Positions 9,780 through 17,142 of a DNA stretch of 64,000 nucleotides are shown piece after piece; within the stretch, counting starts at the first letter, position 1, and every line of letters begins with the position of its first letter. The stretch is from Kibdelosporangium persicum. Its GTDB lineage: Bacteria > Actinomycetota > Actinomycetes > Mycobacteriales > Pseudonocardiaceae. The translations under genes and the position numbers were made by a program. Below the pieces are notes generated by a model. It was given only the letters and a program-made list of their open reading frames with translations. It was not told where the DNA came from and made no database searches. The stretch lies in the NCBI RefSeq assembly GCF_013280595.1, contig NZ_JAAATY010000005.1:186001-250000 (forward strand), written 5' to 3'.

Positions 9780-11540
9780 GTGGCCAGTCGATCACTGTGG
9801 TTACCTGGTTATACCGGGGAAAACTATCCCGCACAGGGTCGACCGTTCGGTGACTTTCTGTGCGGACTATGGGCAACGGCGTGTGCGGCACTCCAAGTCC
9901 CGGTTGACCAGTCGATCCGGACGACCCGGATGCTGCGAGCCGTGCTTCCCGCGTGGACGGCCGAGCCGATCGGGACCGCGCCCACTTCGCCGTCCTATGT
10001 GGCGGACGACGGGTTCCCCGCCGAGATGTCGGTGAACTGGTCCGGGCGGCATCCGGAGCTGCGACTGCTGTTCGACTGCTTCGGCGACGACCACACGGTG
10101 GTCTCGCCCGTGAGTCCCGGCGACACCGGCCGGTTGCGCCGGATTCATGAAATCTTTACGCTGCAAGCCGGTCGGCCGTCCGCCGCGCCGCTGTGGCACT
10201 CGGTCGCCTGGCGTGCGCCCGCACGAGTGGTCCACAAGACATACTTCGGGCTGTACGAATGGCCGCTGCCGCAGCGCTATGCCGCGGTGGCCGAGGCGAT
10301 GGCCCAGCTGGGCATGGCCGCGGCCTGGGACGACGCCCGCAGCCGGATCGAGAATGCCGACGGCACAAGGGAAATCGAGTTCTTCGCGGTGGACCGGGCC
10401 GACCAGGCTGAGGCCCGTGTCAAGATCTACTATCGCAACCACGGCGCCGGCATCGACGAGATGAACCGCATCGCCTCGGTGGCGTCACGCCACGACGCCG
10501 AAGCGGCGTTGGCTGCCTACCGGACACTGGCAGGCGTTCGTACCGACGCCGGCGAAGCCGCGCTGAGCTGCCTGGCGTTCCGTTCCGGTCTGGACCAAGT
10601 CGCGGAGAGCACCAGCTACCTCCGGCTGGCCGACCTGGCGTCCAGCGATCGGGAGGCCGTGGACCGCACCGCGGCGCTGTTGCGCGGCGAGGGGGTGGAC
10701 CCCGGCCGGCTGCACGCGCTGGCCGCCGCGTTGTCGCCGGTACCGCTGGAACACAGCCGGGGCTTGCTGAACCTGGTCAGCTACCGCGCCGCGGGCAGGC
10801 GGGCGGACATCACCACCTACTTCCGGTTTCCGGTCTACGAGCAGCCTGCCCCGCACCCTGTCCGCACTGTTGATGTTGTATCGCGTGACCGAGAGGAGCC
10901 CATCGTGAGCGACCAGGATGTGGAACGCATCGCCCGCCACAACGAGCAGCGGCAACGGGAGTACGAGTCGTCGGACCTGATCCGGCTGCTGGCCGGCGAG
11001 AACACCGCCACCGAGACGAAGCGGGCCGTCCTGACGTACCTTCAGCCCTGGTCGAACGCCTTCCAGCGGATGATCAGCGCGCGGGTCACCTTCGAGACCG
11101 ACCCGGACCTGCGCCTGCTGGCGCTGGAGCACCAGCAGGAGGAAGTCGGTCACGACGCGATCCTGGCGCGCAGCCGTGCGGGGGACCAGCGGCTGGTCTG
11201 GGACCCCATCATCGAGGCGGGCGCTTCGTGGTTCGTCGACCAGTTCGCTGTCCTGCCAGGGGTTCAGCGCGCCGTTCTGGCTCACCTGGCGCTCGAAGCG
11301 GGCAGCCTCGTCCTCAGCCAGGCAGGCACCCGCGCCTTCCCCGACGACCCGTACTTCACGCTGCACGACGAAGCCGACGCCGAGCACCTGGAGATGGGCT
11401 ACCGGCTGCTGCGGCAACGCTCCGACTGGGCCGCGGACGACCTCATCACCTTGCTGGACCGGGCATGGCAGGTGATCGGCGTGGTCTCCGACCGGATCGC
11501 CGAGTGCGCCCGGCGGGACACCCTCGTCGCCACCGCATGA
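9780..11540 (+). CDS. Fusion: DMATS-type aromatic prenyltransferase plus heme-oxygenase-like diiron oxidase
   Basis: One uninterrupted frame of 586 codons (GTG start, weak ribosome site) encodes two domains. Residues about 10-365 resemble bacterial DMATS-type aromatic (indole) prenyltransferases: FGDFLCGLW, AEMSVNWSG, HKTYFGLYEWP, the basic/Tyr element EARVKIYYRNHG, and ITTYFRFPVYE. Residues 376-586 form an all-helical domain with the ligand pattern of heme-oxygenase-like diiron oxidases (UndA/BesC/SznF group): EVGH (E455, H458), a helix glutamate (E506) and H-x3-D-x2-H (H529, D533, H536). Known relatives prenylate aromatic rings and do O2-dependent oxidation, N-oxygenation or C-C cleavage, respectively. 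The fused form suggests prenylation followed by oxidation of one substrate. Functional calls are from motif recall, not a search. Confidence 0.65.
   Translation: MASRSLWLPGYTGENYPAQGRPFGDFLCGLWATACAALQVPVDQSIRTTRMLRAVLPAWTAEPIGTAPTSPSYVADDGFPAEMSVNWSGRHPELRLLFDCFGDDHTVVSPVSPGDTGRLRRIHEIFTLQAGRPSAAPLWHSVAWRAPARVVHKTYFGLYEWPLPQRYAAVAEAMAQLGMAAAWDDARSRIENADGTREIEFFAVDRADQAEARVKIYYRNHGAGIDEMNRIASVASRHDAEAALAAYRTLAGVRTDAGEAALSCLAFRSGLDQVAESTSYLRLADLASSDREAVDRTAALLRGEGVDPGRLHALAAALSPVPLEHSRGLLNLVSYRAAGRRADITTYFRFPVYEQPAPHPVRTVDVVSRDREEPIVSDQDVERIARHNEQRQREYESSDLIRLLAGENTATETKRAVLTYLQPWSNAFQRMISARVTFETDPDLRLLALEHQQEEVGHDAILARSRAGDQRLVWDPIIEAGASWFVDQFAVLPGVQRAVLAHLALEAGSLVLSQAGTRAFPDDPYFTLHDEADAEHLEMGYRLLRQRSDWAADDLITLLDRAWQVIGVVSDRIAECARRDTLVATA
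10891..10907 (+). promoter_or_regulatory. Internal ribosome site and GTG start before the diiron-oxidase domain
   Basis: GAGAGGAG (10891-10898) lies 6 nt before an in-frame GTG (10905) that encodes residue 376, exactly at the boundary between the two domains. It is a better initiation site than the one for the full-length protein. A separate diiron-oxidase polypeptide could therefore be made as well as the fusion. Confidence 0.5.
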
Positions 11541-12370
11541 CCACGACCAATCCAGCCACCGACCCCGTCACCGCAGCACGCGCCGTCGCCACTGAATGCG
11601 CCCGCGCCTACCAGGACGTCTTCGCCGAACGCTTGGCCGCCGCCTATCTTCTGGGCAGCCTCGCGTACGGCGGCTACGCCCCGGCTGTCAGCGACATCGA
11701 CCTTGCCGTCGTCCTGACCGACGCCCGTGACGGCGACAGCGGCACCTTCGCAAGCGTCGGCGAAAGCCTGCGTGGGCGAAGCGACCTGCACCGCAAGCTG
11801 TCCACATTCTGGGCGTCGCTGCCCGCGCTGCGCGACGGCCGCGACGACGGGCGTTTCCCCGCACTCGACCGCTTGGAACTCGCCGACCACGGCGTGCTCC
11901 TGCTCGGCGACGACGTCGCGCGGCAGGTGGCCCGCCCGGCGGCCGAGGAGTTGTCGCTGGAGAGCGCCCGGTTCGCCGTCACGGTCCTGGCCACCGACGA
12001 GGTGGTCGCCGAGTTCCGCGAACCACGTCGTCTCCTGGCGGACCCGGTGTGGTTCACCAAGGCCGTGCTGTTCCCGGTCCGTTTTCTTTACACCAGCGTA
12101 AGAACCGCCGGGCGCGCCGCCACCAACGACGAGGCGGTCGCCTGGTATCTGGACCGGCCCGATCCCGTCGCGGGATCGCTCGTCCGCTTGGCGGCGCGGG
12201 TCAGAGCGGGCCATCCGGTGCATCCCGAGCAGATGAAACCGCAGCTGGCAGGGGGCTTGGTCCCGCTTTACCGGCACTACATCGACGAACAGACACCTCG
12301 GCTGCTGCGCGCCGGCGCACCAGCCGACCTCGTCACCGCCTTCGCGCGGTGGCGCCGGCGTCTGACGTGA
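11537..12370 (+). CDS. Nucleotidyltransferase-domain protein (aminoglycoside adenylyltransferase-like)
   Basis: The ATG overlaps the stop of the prenyltransferase-oxidase gene (ATGA), so translation is coupled and the two proteins probably act together. The 277-residue product has the polymerase-beta nucleotidyltransferase signature YLLGSLAYGGYAPAVSDIDL (GS-x11-DxD, about residues 35-55), which binds the metal-nucleotide. A helical C-terminal domain follows, as in ANT(3'')-type streptomycin/spectinomycin adenylyltransferases. It may nucleotidylate a small molecule, for example to activate or mask the product of the upstream enzyme or to confer self-resistance. It contains the usual acidic pair and looks intact. 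Confidence 0.75.
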   Translation: MTTTNPATDPVTAARAVATECARAYQDVFAERLAAAYLLGSLAYGGYAPAVSDIDLAVVLTDARDGDSGTFASVGESLRGRSDLHRKLSTFWASLPALRDGRDDGRFPALDRLELADHGVLLLGDDVARQVARPAAEELSLESARFAVTVLATDEVVAEFREPRRLLADPVWFTKAVLFPVRFLYTSVRTAGRAATNDEAVAWYLDRPDPVAGSLVRLAARVRAGHPVHPEQMKPQLAGGLVPLYRHYIDEQTPRLLRAGAPADLVTAFARWRRRLT

Positions 12371-12812
12371 CAGTCGTCCGCCGTTTCGCCGCGGTTCACC
12401 CCGTCCTCCGCCGTCCATGAGCCAGGGACCTGGGACAACGCTTGCACGGCACCGGAATTCGCGTGACCACACTGGACTGGCCGCTGTCAACAAGGCAAGC
12501 GGGTGACAACGCCGGACGGTGTGGACGGTCCGCCGCGTTTTCCCGACCGTCCAAGGGGGACGCCGGAATTTCGTGTCAGTGAAGGAAAAGCAGTGGTCAG
12601 TGACTCGGTGACGGGCTGACCGGTGGGCAACGGCGACGGCAGTCATCGCGTTTCGTATGGCTCATGATAAAACCTCCATGATCGGTTCCACGGTGACCCG
12701 GAGAGTGGGGCAAGGACTGGTGCGTACAGCTGCTGCTGTGTCCCATCGTCGTGTCCGCCTCCTCGGCCGGGTCGCCACTTTCAACCGACTGCCACTCAGG
12801 AGTTCGTGAACC
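12371..12812. other. Intergenic region before the conservon
   Basis: No supported gene is seen in these 442 bp. The region is less GC-rich than its surroundings around 12,590-12,690 and carries AGGAG (12798-12802) before the conservon kinase start. It presumably holds the conservon promoter, but I cannot point to a convincing -35/-10 pair. Confidence 0.5.
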
Positions 12813-15179
12813 GTGCAGCGCACAGACGCCCAAGACGAGTCCGGAAAGCCGTACGACAAGTCGATTCGCAAAAGGCTGACCAGGACCGTTCTCATTCCCA
12901 GCGTGACACTGCTGGTCTTGTGGATCGCCGTGTCGTCGTACTTCGTGATCAACGGCGTTTATGTCCGGCTGGTCGCCGCGTCGGTGCGTGAGGTGTCGAT
13001 CCCCGCCGCCACCGCGCTGGCCGCGTTCCAGCAGGAACGTCAGCTCGCCCTGCAGTACCTCGACAATCCCTCGCTGGGCCAGACCGAGTTGCAGGCACAG
13101 CAAAGAGCGACGGACGAGAAGCTCGTGGCGCTGCGGACCGCTTTCGACGCGACCATCTCCACGGCACCCGACGAGATCGCCACCAAGGTCAACACGCTGA
13201 AGGGCCAGTTCGACCAGCTGCCGGTGCTGCGTTCGCAGATCGCCTTCCGGAGCATCAACCGCGCGCAGGTCAACGGTTACTTCAACGAGGTGCTGGACAC
13301 CGCGACGAGCCTGTTCGACACCCAGGCCCACATCGTGCCGGACGCCGACGCCGCGCTGGGCGGCATCACCGCGACCTCGGTCTTCCGCGCCGGTGACCTG
13401 ATGTCGCGCGAGACATCGCTTGTCACGACGGCGTTCGCGGCCAGGGCGTTCGCGCCCGACGACTTCGTCCAGTTCACCCAGCTGCGCGGCTTCTACCGCA
13501 CCGAACTGACCAAGATCGCGCCCTTCCTCGATCCCGAGATCCGTGCCGCGTACGAGGCCCTGACCGCCAGCGACGCCTGGAAGCGGCTCACGACCGCGGA
13601 AGACGCGCTGGTCAAGCGTGGCCCCTGGACCAGCCGTGAGCTGGGCACCGTGCCGGTGACCGAGGCCGACTGGCAGAAGGCGACGAACGAGGTCGCCCAG
13701 AGCCTCAACGCCATCGCCATCAACCAGGCCGACAAGGTCTCGGCGGCCGCGCTCGAGTCCGGTGACGCACAGCTGCGCAACGCCATCATCGGCAGTGTCT
13801 TCGCGCTGCTCGCTTCGCTCGCCGCGATCATCGTCGCCGTGCGGGTGTCCCGCTCGCTCGTCGACCGCGCGCTGATGACACGGCTGGCACGGCTGCGTGA
13901 CGACTCGCTCGACCTCGCCCGCAACCGGCTGCCGGACATCGTGGAACGCATCAAGGGCGGCGACCACGTCGACGTGAACGAAGCGATGCCACGCCTCGAC
14001 CACGGCCGTGACGAGATCGGACAGGTGGCCGAGGCGCTGAACATCGCCCAGCTGACCGCCGTGAACGCTGCTGTCAGTGAGGCGAAGGCCCGCAGCGGCG
14101 TGCACAACGTGTTCCTCGGTATCGCGCACCGCAACCAGGTCCTGGTGCACCGTCAGCTGCAGATCCTCGACGAGATGGAGAAGCGCGAGGAGGACTCCGC
14201 GCAGCTCGCGTCGCTGTTCCAGCTCGACCACCTGGCCACCCGGGCCCGGCGGACCACCGAGAACCTGATCATCCTGGGCGGCAAGCAGCCGGGCCGCCGG
14301 TGGCGCAATCCCGTGCCGCTGCTGGAAGTCCTGCGTGCCGCGGTGTCCGAGACCGAGCAGTACTCCCGGGTCAGGGTCGAGGGCATCCCGGACGTCTCGA
14401 TCGCCGGTTCGGCCGTCGCGGACACCATTCACCTGGTCGCCGAGCTGGTCGACAACGGCACCTCGTTCTCGCCGCCCGGCTCCCAGGTCGAGGTCAGTGC
14501 CACGGCGGTGGCCCGCGGCGTGGTCGTCGAGATCTCCGACCAGGGGCTCGGCATGAAGGACGCGGTCCGCGAATGGGCCAACAAGATGATGAACGAGGCA
14601 CCGGAGTTCGACGCCATGGCGTTGCGTGCGGACACCAGCCTCGGTCTGTTCGTGGTCGCCCGGATCGCGTCCAGGCTCGACATCACGGTCACCTTCGACC
14701 CGTCCCGCTACGGCGGCACGCGGGCGACCGTGCTGATTCCCCAGCAGATCCTTGTCACCGACGGACAAGCCGAGGACCCCATGGTGGTGAGCGAACCGGC
14801 GCCGGCGGCGCCAGCCCCCGCAGCGCCCGCACTCCCCCCGGCCCCGGGCCCGTGGCCGGAACCCCGTGACGAGGCCCGGTCCAACGGGTCCGCGCCTCGC
14901 CGCGCGGACGCCCCACGGCCCCGGCCCGCACCCGCCCCGGCCGAGGCGCAACCCGTTGCCGAGCAGGAGAAAGCGGCCAAGGACACCGGTCGCGCGCCGT
15001 TACCCCAGCGACGGCCGCAGCAGAACCTCGTGTCCCAGCTGCGTGACGATCCGGTGGAGACCGGCGAGAACCTCGGGCAGGCAGCTGACGAGGCTCCGGA
15101 ATACGGCCAGCCGAGGACGTTGTCGGCGTTCCACAAGGGCACCCAGCGCGGTCGCGAATCCGATGTCACACAAGACTGA
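12813..15179 (+). CDS. cvnA: Conservon sensor histidine kinase with nitrate/sulfur-sensing-type ectodomain
   Basis: GTG start with AGGAG 10 nt upstream; 788 residues. TM1 (about 25-48) and TM2 (about 322-345) flank an all-helical extracytoplasmic sensor of about 270 residues of the NIT type. A HAMP region and a helical stretch (FLGIAHRNQVLVHRQLQILD; LFQLDHLATRARRTTENL, about 470) lead to a HATPase domain with N box ELVDNGTSFSPPGS (about 544) and G box SDQGLGM (about 580). A Pro/Ala-rich tail ends the protein. It is the first gene of a four-gene conservon, in which the kinase-like protein, roadblock, DUF742 and GTPase form a membrane complex resembling a eukaryotic G-protein system and affecting development or secondary metabolism. 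Confidence 0.92.
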   Translation: MQRTDAQDESGKPYDKSIRKRLTRTVLIPSVTLLVLWIAVSSYFVINGVYVRLVAASVREVSIPAATALAAFQQERQLALQYLDNPSLGQTELQAQQRATDEKLVALRTAFDATISTAPDEIATKVNTLKGQFDQLPVLRSQIAFRSINRAQVNGYFNEVLDTATSLFDTQAHIVPDADAALGGITATSVFRAGDLMSRETSLVTTAFAARAFAPDDFVQFTQLRGFYRTELTKIAPFLDPEIRAAYEALTASDAWKRLTTAEDALVKRGPWTSRELGTVPVTEADWQKATNEVAQSLNAIAINQADKVSAAALESGDAQLRNAIIGSVFALLASLAAIIVAVRVSRSLVDRALMTRLARLRDDSLDLARNRLPDIVERIKGGDHVDVNEAMPRLDHGRDEIGQVAEALNIAQLTAVNAAVSEAKARSGVHNVFLGIAHRNQVLVHRQLQILDEMEKREEDSAQLASLFQLDHLATRARRTTENLIILGGKQPGRRWRNPVPLLEVLRAAVSETEQYSRVRVEGIPDVSIAGSAVADTIHLVAELVDNGTSFSPPGSQVEVSATAVARGVVVEISDQGLGMKDAVREWANKMMNEAPEFDAMALRADTSLGLFVVARIASRLDITVTFDPSRYGGTRATVLIPQQILVTDGQAEDPMVVSEPAPAAPAPAAPALPPAPGPWPEPRDEARSNGSAPRRADAPRPRPAPAPAEAQPVAEQEKAAKDTGRAPLPQRRPQQNLVSQLRDDPVETGENLGQAADEAPEYGQPRTLSAFHKGTQRGRESDVTQD

Positions 15180-15210
15180 TCCACCGCACTCCAGCAGGGG
15201 AAACTTTCCA

Positions 15211-15621
15211 ATGAACCAGAAAACCGACCTGAACTGGCTGCTCGACGACATCGTCAGTCGTGTCGTCGGCACCCAGCACGCCATCGTCCTGTCCGCGGAC
15301 GGTCTGCTGCTGGGCAAATCGGCCGGGATGAGCAAGGACGACTCCGACCAGCTGTCGGCGATCGCGTCCAGCCTGCAGAGCCTTGCCAAGGGCGTGAGCA
15401 GGCACTTCAACCGCGGCGGTGTCCTGCAGAACCTCATCGAGATGGAACGCGGCTACCTGTTCGTGTCCGCCGCGGGCCGTGGCGCGTGCCTCGCCGTCCT
15501 CGCCGAGGAGACCGTCGACGTCGAGATGATCGCCTACGAGATGAACCGTCTGGTCAAGCGGGTCGGCGACTACCTCGCGTCGGCGCCACGGGACACCGTG
15601 AAAACCGCGGAAAGGTCGTAG
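15211..15621 (+). CDS. cvnB: Roadblock/LC7 protein of the conservon
   Basis: The ATG at 15211 follows CAGGGGAAAC. The 136-residue product is a single roadblock/LC7 domain (LLDDIVSRVVGTQHAIVLSADG; MEMIAYEMNRL-like C-terminal helix). Such proteins dimerise and act as a GTPase-activating or scaffolding partner of the MglA/Ras-like GTPase, here the product of the fourth gene. It lies 31 bp after the kinase and 3 bp before the DUF742 gene, so cotranscription is expected. Confidence 0.93.
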   Translation: MNQKTDLNWLLDDIVSRVVGTQHAIVLSADGLLLGKSAGMSKDDSDQLSAIASSLQSLAKGVSRHFNRGGVLQNLIEMERGYLFVSAAGRGACLAVLAEETVDVEMIAYEMNRLVKRVGDYLASAPRDTVKTAERS

Positions 15622-15624
15622 GGA

Positions 15625-15993
15625 GTGGACGACGGTTGGTATGACGAGGCCGCGGGCCCGCTGGTCCGCCCGTACGCGATCACCGCTGGCCGGACGTCGG
15701 CGTCGGCGGGCGCGAACCTGGACGTGGCCACCCAGGTGATGACGTTGCGGTCGGCCGAGACGACGGACGGCGGGCTCACCCCGGAACACCTGCAGATCAA
15801 GCGACTGTGCCAGAAGCCGTTGTCCGTCGCCGAACTGGCAGCGCACATGAATCTCCCGCTCGGGGTGATCCGTGTGCTGTGCGGTGACCTCATCGAACGC
15901 GGCGTTGTCATCGTCCGATCCCCGGCGCAACGGGTCGAAGCGCCCAACCGAGAACTACTACAGGCGGTACTTGATGGTCTCTCCAAGCTCTGA
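15625..15993 (+). CDS. cvnC: DUF742 protein of the conservon
   Basis: GTG start after GTAGGGA; 122 residues. The sequence (LVRPYAITAGRT, near the N terminus; HLQIKRLCQKPLSVAELAAHMNLPLGVIRVLCGDLIERGVV) is the DUF742 winged-helix-like domain always found as the third gene of conservons. Its biochemical role is not established. It probably links the kinase to the GTPase. It overlaps the GTPase gene by 20 bp. Confidence 0.93.
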   Translation: MDDGWYDEAAGPLVRPYAITAGRTSASAGANLDVATQVMTLRSAETTDGGLTPEHLQIKRLCQKPLSVAELAAHMNLPLGVIRVLCGDLIERGVVIVRSPAQRVEAPNRELLQAVLDGLSKL

Positions 15994-16570
15994 CGACGGT
16001 TTTGACGAGGGCGCGGACACGATCCCCACGCCGGTCAAGATCATCGTGGCAGGCGGCTTCGGTGTCGGGAAAACCACGATGGTCGGCTCGGTCAGCGAAA
16101 TCCCCCCGTTGACCACGGAGGAACTGCTGACCGAGGCCAGCGACGGGATAGACGACCTCGCGGGCGTCGAACGCAAGACCACCACGACAGTGGCGCTGGA
16201 CTTCGGCCGGATCACCATCTCGCCCAAGCACGTGCTGTACCTGTTCGGCACGCCCGGACAGGACCGGTTCTGGTTCATGTGGGACGAACTGGCCCGCGGC
16301 GCGATCGGCTGCGTCGTGCTGGTCGACACGCGGCGGCTGGACACCAGCTTCGCGGCGATCGACTTCTTCGAGCGCCGCAAGATCCCGTTCATCGTCGCGG
16401 TGAACTGCTTCGACGACGCCCAGCGGTACGAAGAGGACGAGATCCGGGCGGCCCTGGCGGTGCCGTCCCACGTGCCGATCGTCATGTGTGACGCGCGGAA
16501 GCGCGACTCGGCGAAGCTGGCGTTGATCAGGCTGGTCAAGCACGCGATGAGCGAACTCCCCGTCGGCTGA
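15974..16570 (+). CDS. cvnD: Ras-like GTP-binding protein of the conservon
   Basis: The ATG at 15974 lies inside the end of the DUF742 gene; 198 residues. G1/Walker A is GGFGVGKTT (about 27-35), the switch region carries ERKTTTTVALDFG, G3 is GTPGQDRF, and G4 is the variant NCFD, as in the MglA/CvnD subfamily. The protein is a small cytosolic or membrane-peripheral GTPase, the output arm of the conservon. All expected motifs are intact, so the four-gene module looks functional. Copy 2 of the palindrome follows 11 bp after its stop and may serve as the terminator here. Confidence 0.93.
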   Translation: MVSPSSDDGFDEGADTIPTPVKIIVAGGFGVGKTTMVGSVSEIPPLTTEELLTEASDGIDDLAGVERKTTTTVALDFGRITISPKHVLYLFGTPGQDRFWFMWDELARGAIGCVVLVDTRRLDTSFAAIDFFERRKIPFIVAVNCFDDAQRYEEDEIRAALAVPSHVPIVMCDARKRDSAKLALIRLVKHAMSELPVG

Positions 16571-16581
16571 CCTCCCCTCCC

Positions 16582-16627
16582 CTCGTGAGTGGTTGTCGGG
16601 GTTCTAACCCTGATAACCACTCACGAG
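16582..16627. repeat. CTCGTGAG palindromic element, copy 2
   Basis: The arms are CTCGTGAGTGGTTGTCGGG and CCTGATAACCACTCACGAG around a GTTCTAAC centre. The GTGG/CCAC change in both arms relative to other copies keeps pairing. It lies between convergent genes, and its right end contains the TGA stop of the minus-strand membrane-protein gene (16621-16623). Confidence 0.9.
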
Positions 16628-17022
16628 AAGAAATCGCGGACGTCCTCGCGGTTGACCATGGCGAGCACGCCGATCGCCAGCCCGATGCCCGCGAACGCGG
16701 TCACCTGACCGCTGAACAGGTTGATCACCCCGCTGATCAGGCCGAGCACTTCGATCCCGATGATCGTCGGCCGGATCCAGGACTGCCGCGTCGCGGCCAG
16801 CAGCACGCAGGCCAGCAGTGTCAACGCGATCGCGATGGACAGGAACCCGACGAAGTACAACAGGCCCGCGTTCGGCGTGCGCGCGCCGTGACTCGACCGT
16901 CGGCTGATCTCGTCGATGATCAGGAATCCGATGAACCCGTTGGCGAGCACCTGGAAGACCAGGACGCCGAGGGTCAGCTTGAGCATCCCTGGCATCCGTC
17001 GCTGGGAGATTTCTGGTGTCAT
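16621..17022 (-). CDS. Small integral membrane protein, unknown function
   Basis: The ATG at 17022 gives 133 residues with about four hydrophobic helices: LTLGVLVFQVLANGFIGFLI, LLYFVGFLSIAIALTLLACVLL, IIGIEVLGLISGVINLF and VTAFAGIGLAIGVLAMV. A longer frame reaching 17124 would start inside palindrome copy 3 and is not credible. I see no signal peptide, enzyme motif or known family. The TGA stop falls inside palindrome copy 2, which suggests the element landed at, or defines, the end of this gene. Confidence 0.75.
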   Translation of the reverse strand: MTPEISQRRMPGMLKLTLGVLVFQVLANGFIGFLIIDEISRRSSHGARTPNAGLLYFVGFLSIAIALTLLACVLLAATRQSWIRPTIIGIEVLGLISGVINLFSGQVTAFAGIGLAIGVLAMVNREDVRDFFS

Positions 17023-17084
17023 GGCCAGAACACTGGCGAGCCGCGCGGGTACGGACAACCGGAAAATTCCGCTTGCACCACAGA

Positions 17085-17132
17085 CCTCGTGAGTGTTTGT
17101 CGGTGTTAGAACACGGATAAACACTCACGAGG
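17085..17132. repeat. CTCGTGAG palindromic element, copy 3
   Basis: 48 bp: CCTCGTGAGTGTTTGTC, centre GGTGTTAGAACACGG, then ATAAACACTCACGAGG. It lies 10 bp downstream of the stop of the minus-strand MHS transporter and before the start of the membrane-protein gene, where it could terminate transporter transcription. Confidence 0.9.
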
Positions 17133-17142
17133 GCATGGGGAG

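Noticed and set aside
12597-14951. 784-codon frame antisense to the conservon kinase
   Set aside because: Low-complexity Asp/Gly/Arg/Val translation lying entirely over a well-recognised histidine kinase gene.
17020-17124. N-terminal extension beginning MFIRVLTPTNTHE on the small membrane protein
   Set aside because: The peptide is a read-through of palindrome copy 3. Similar peptides appear at other copies (for example at 9002, 34199 and 42785), so it is repeat-derived, not coding.
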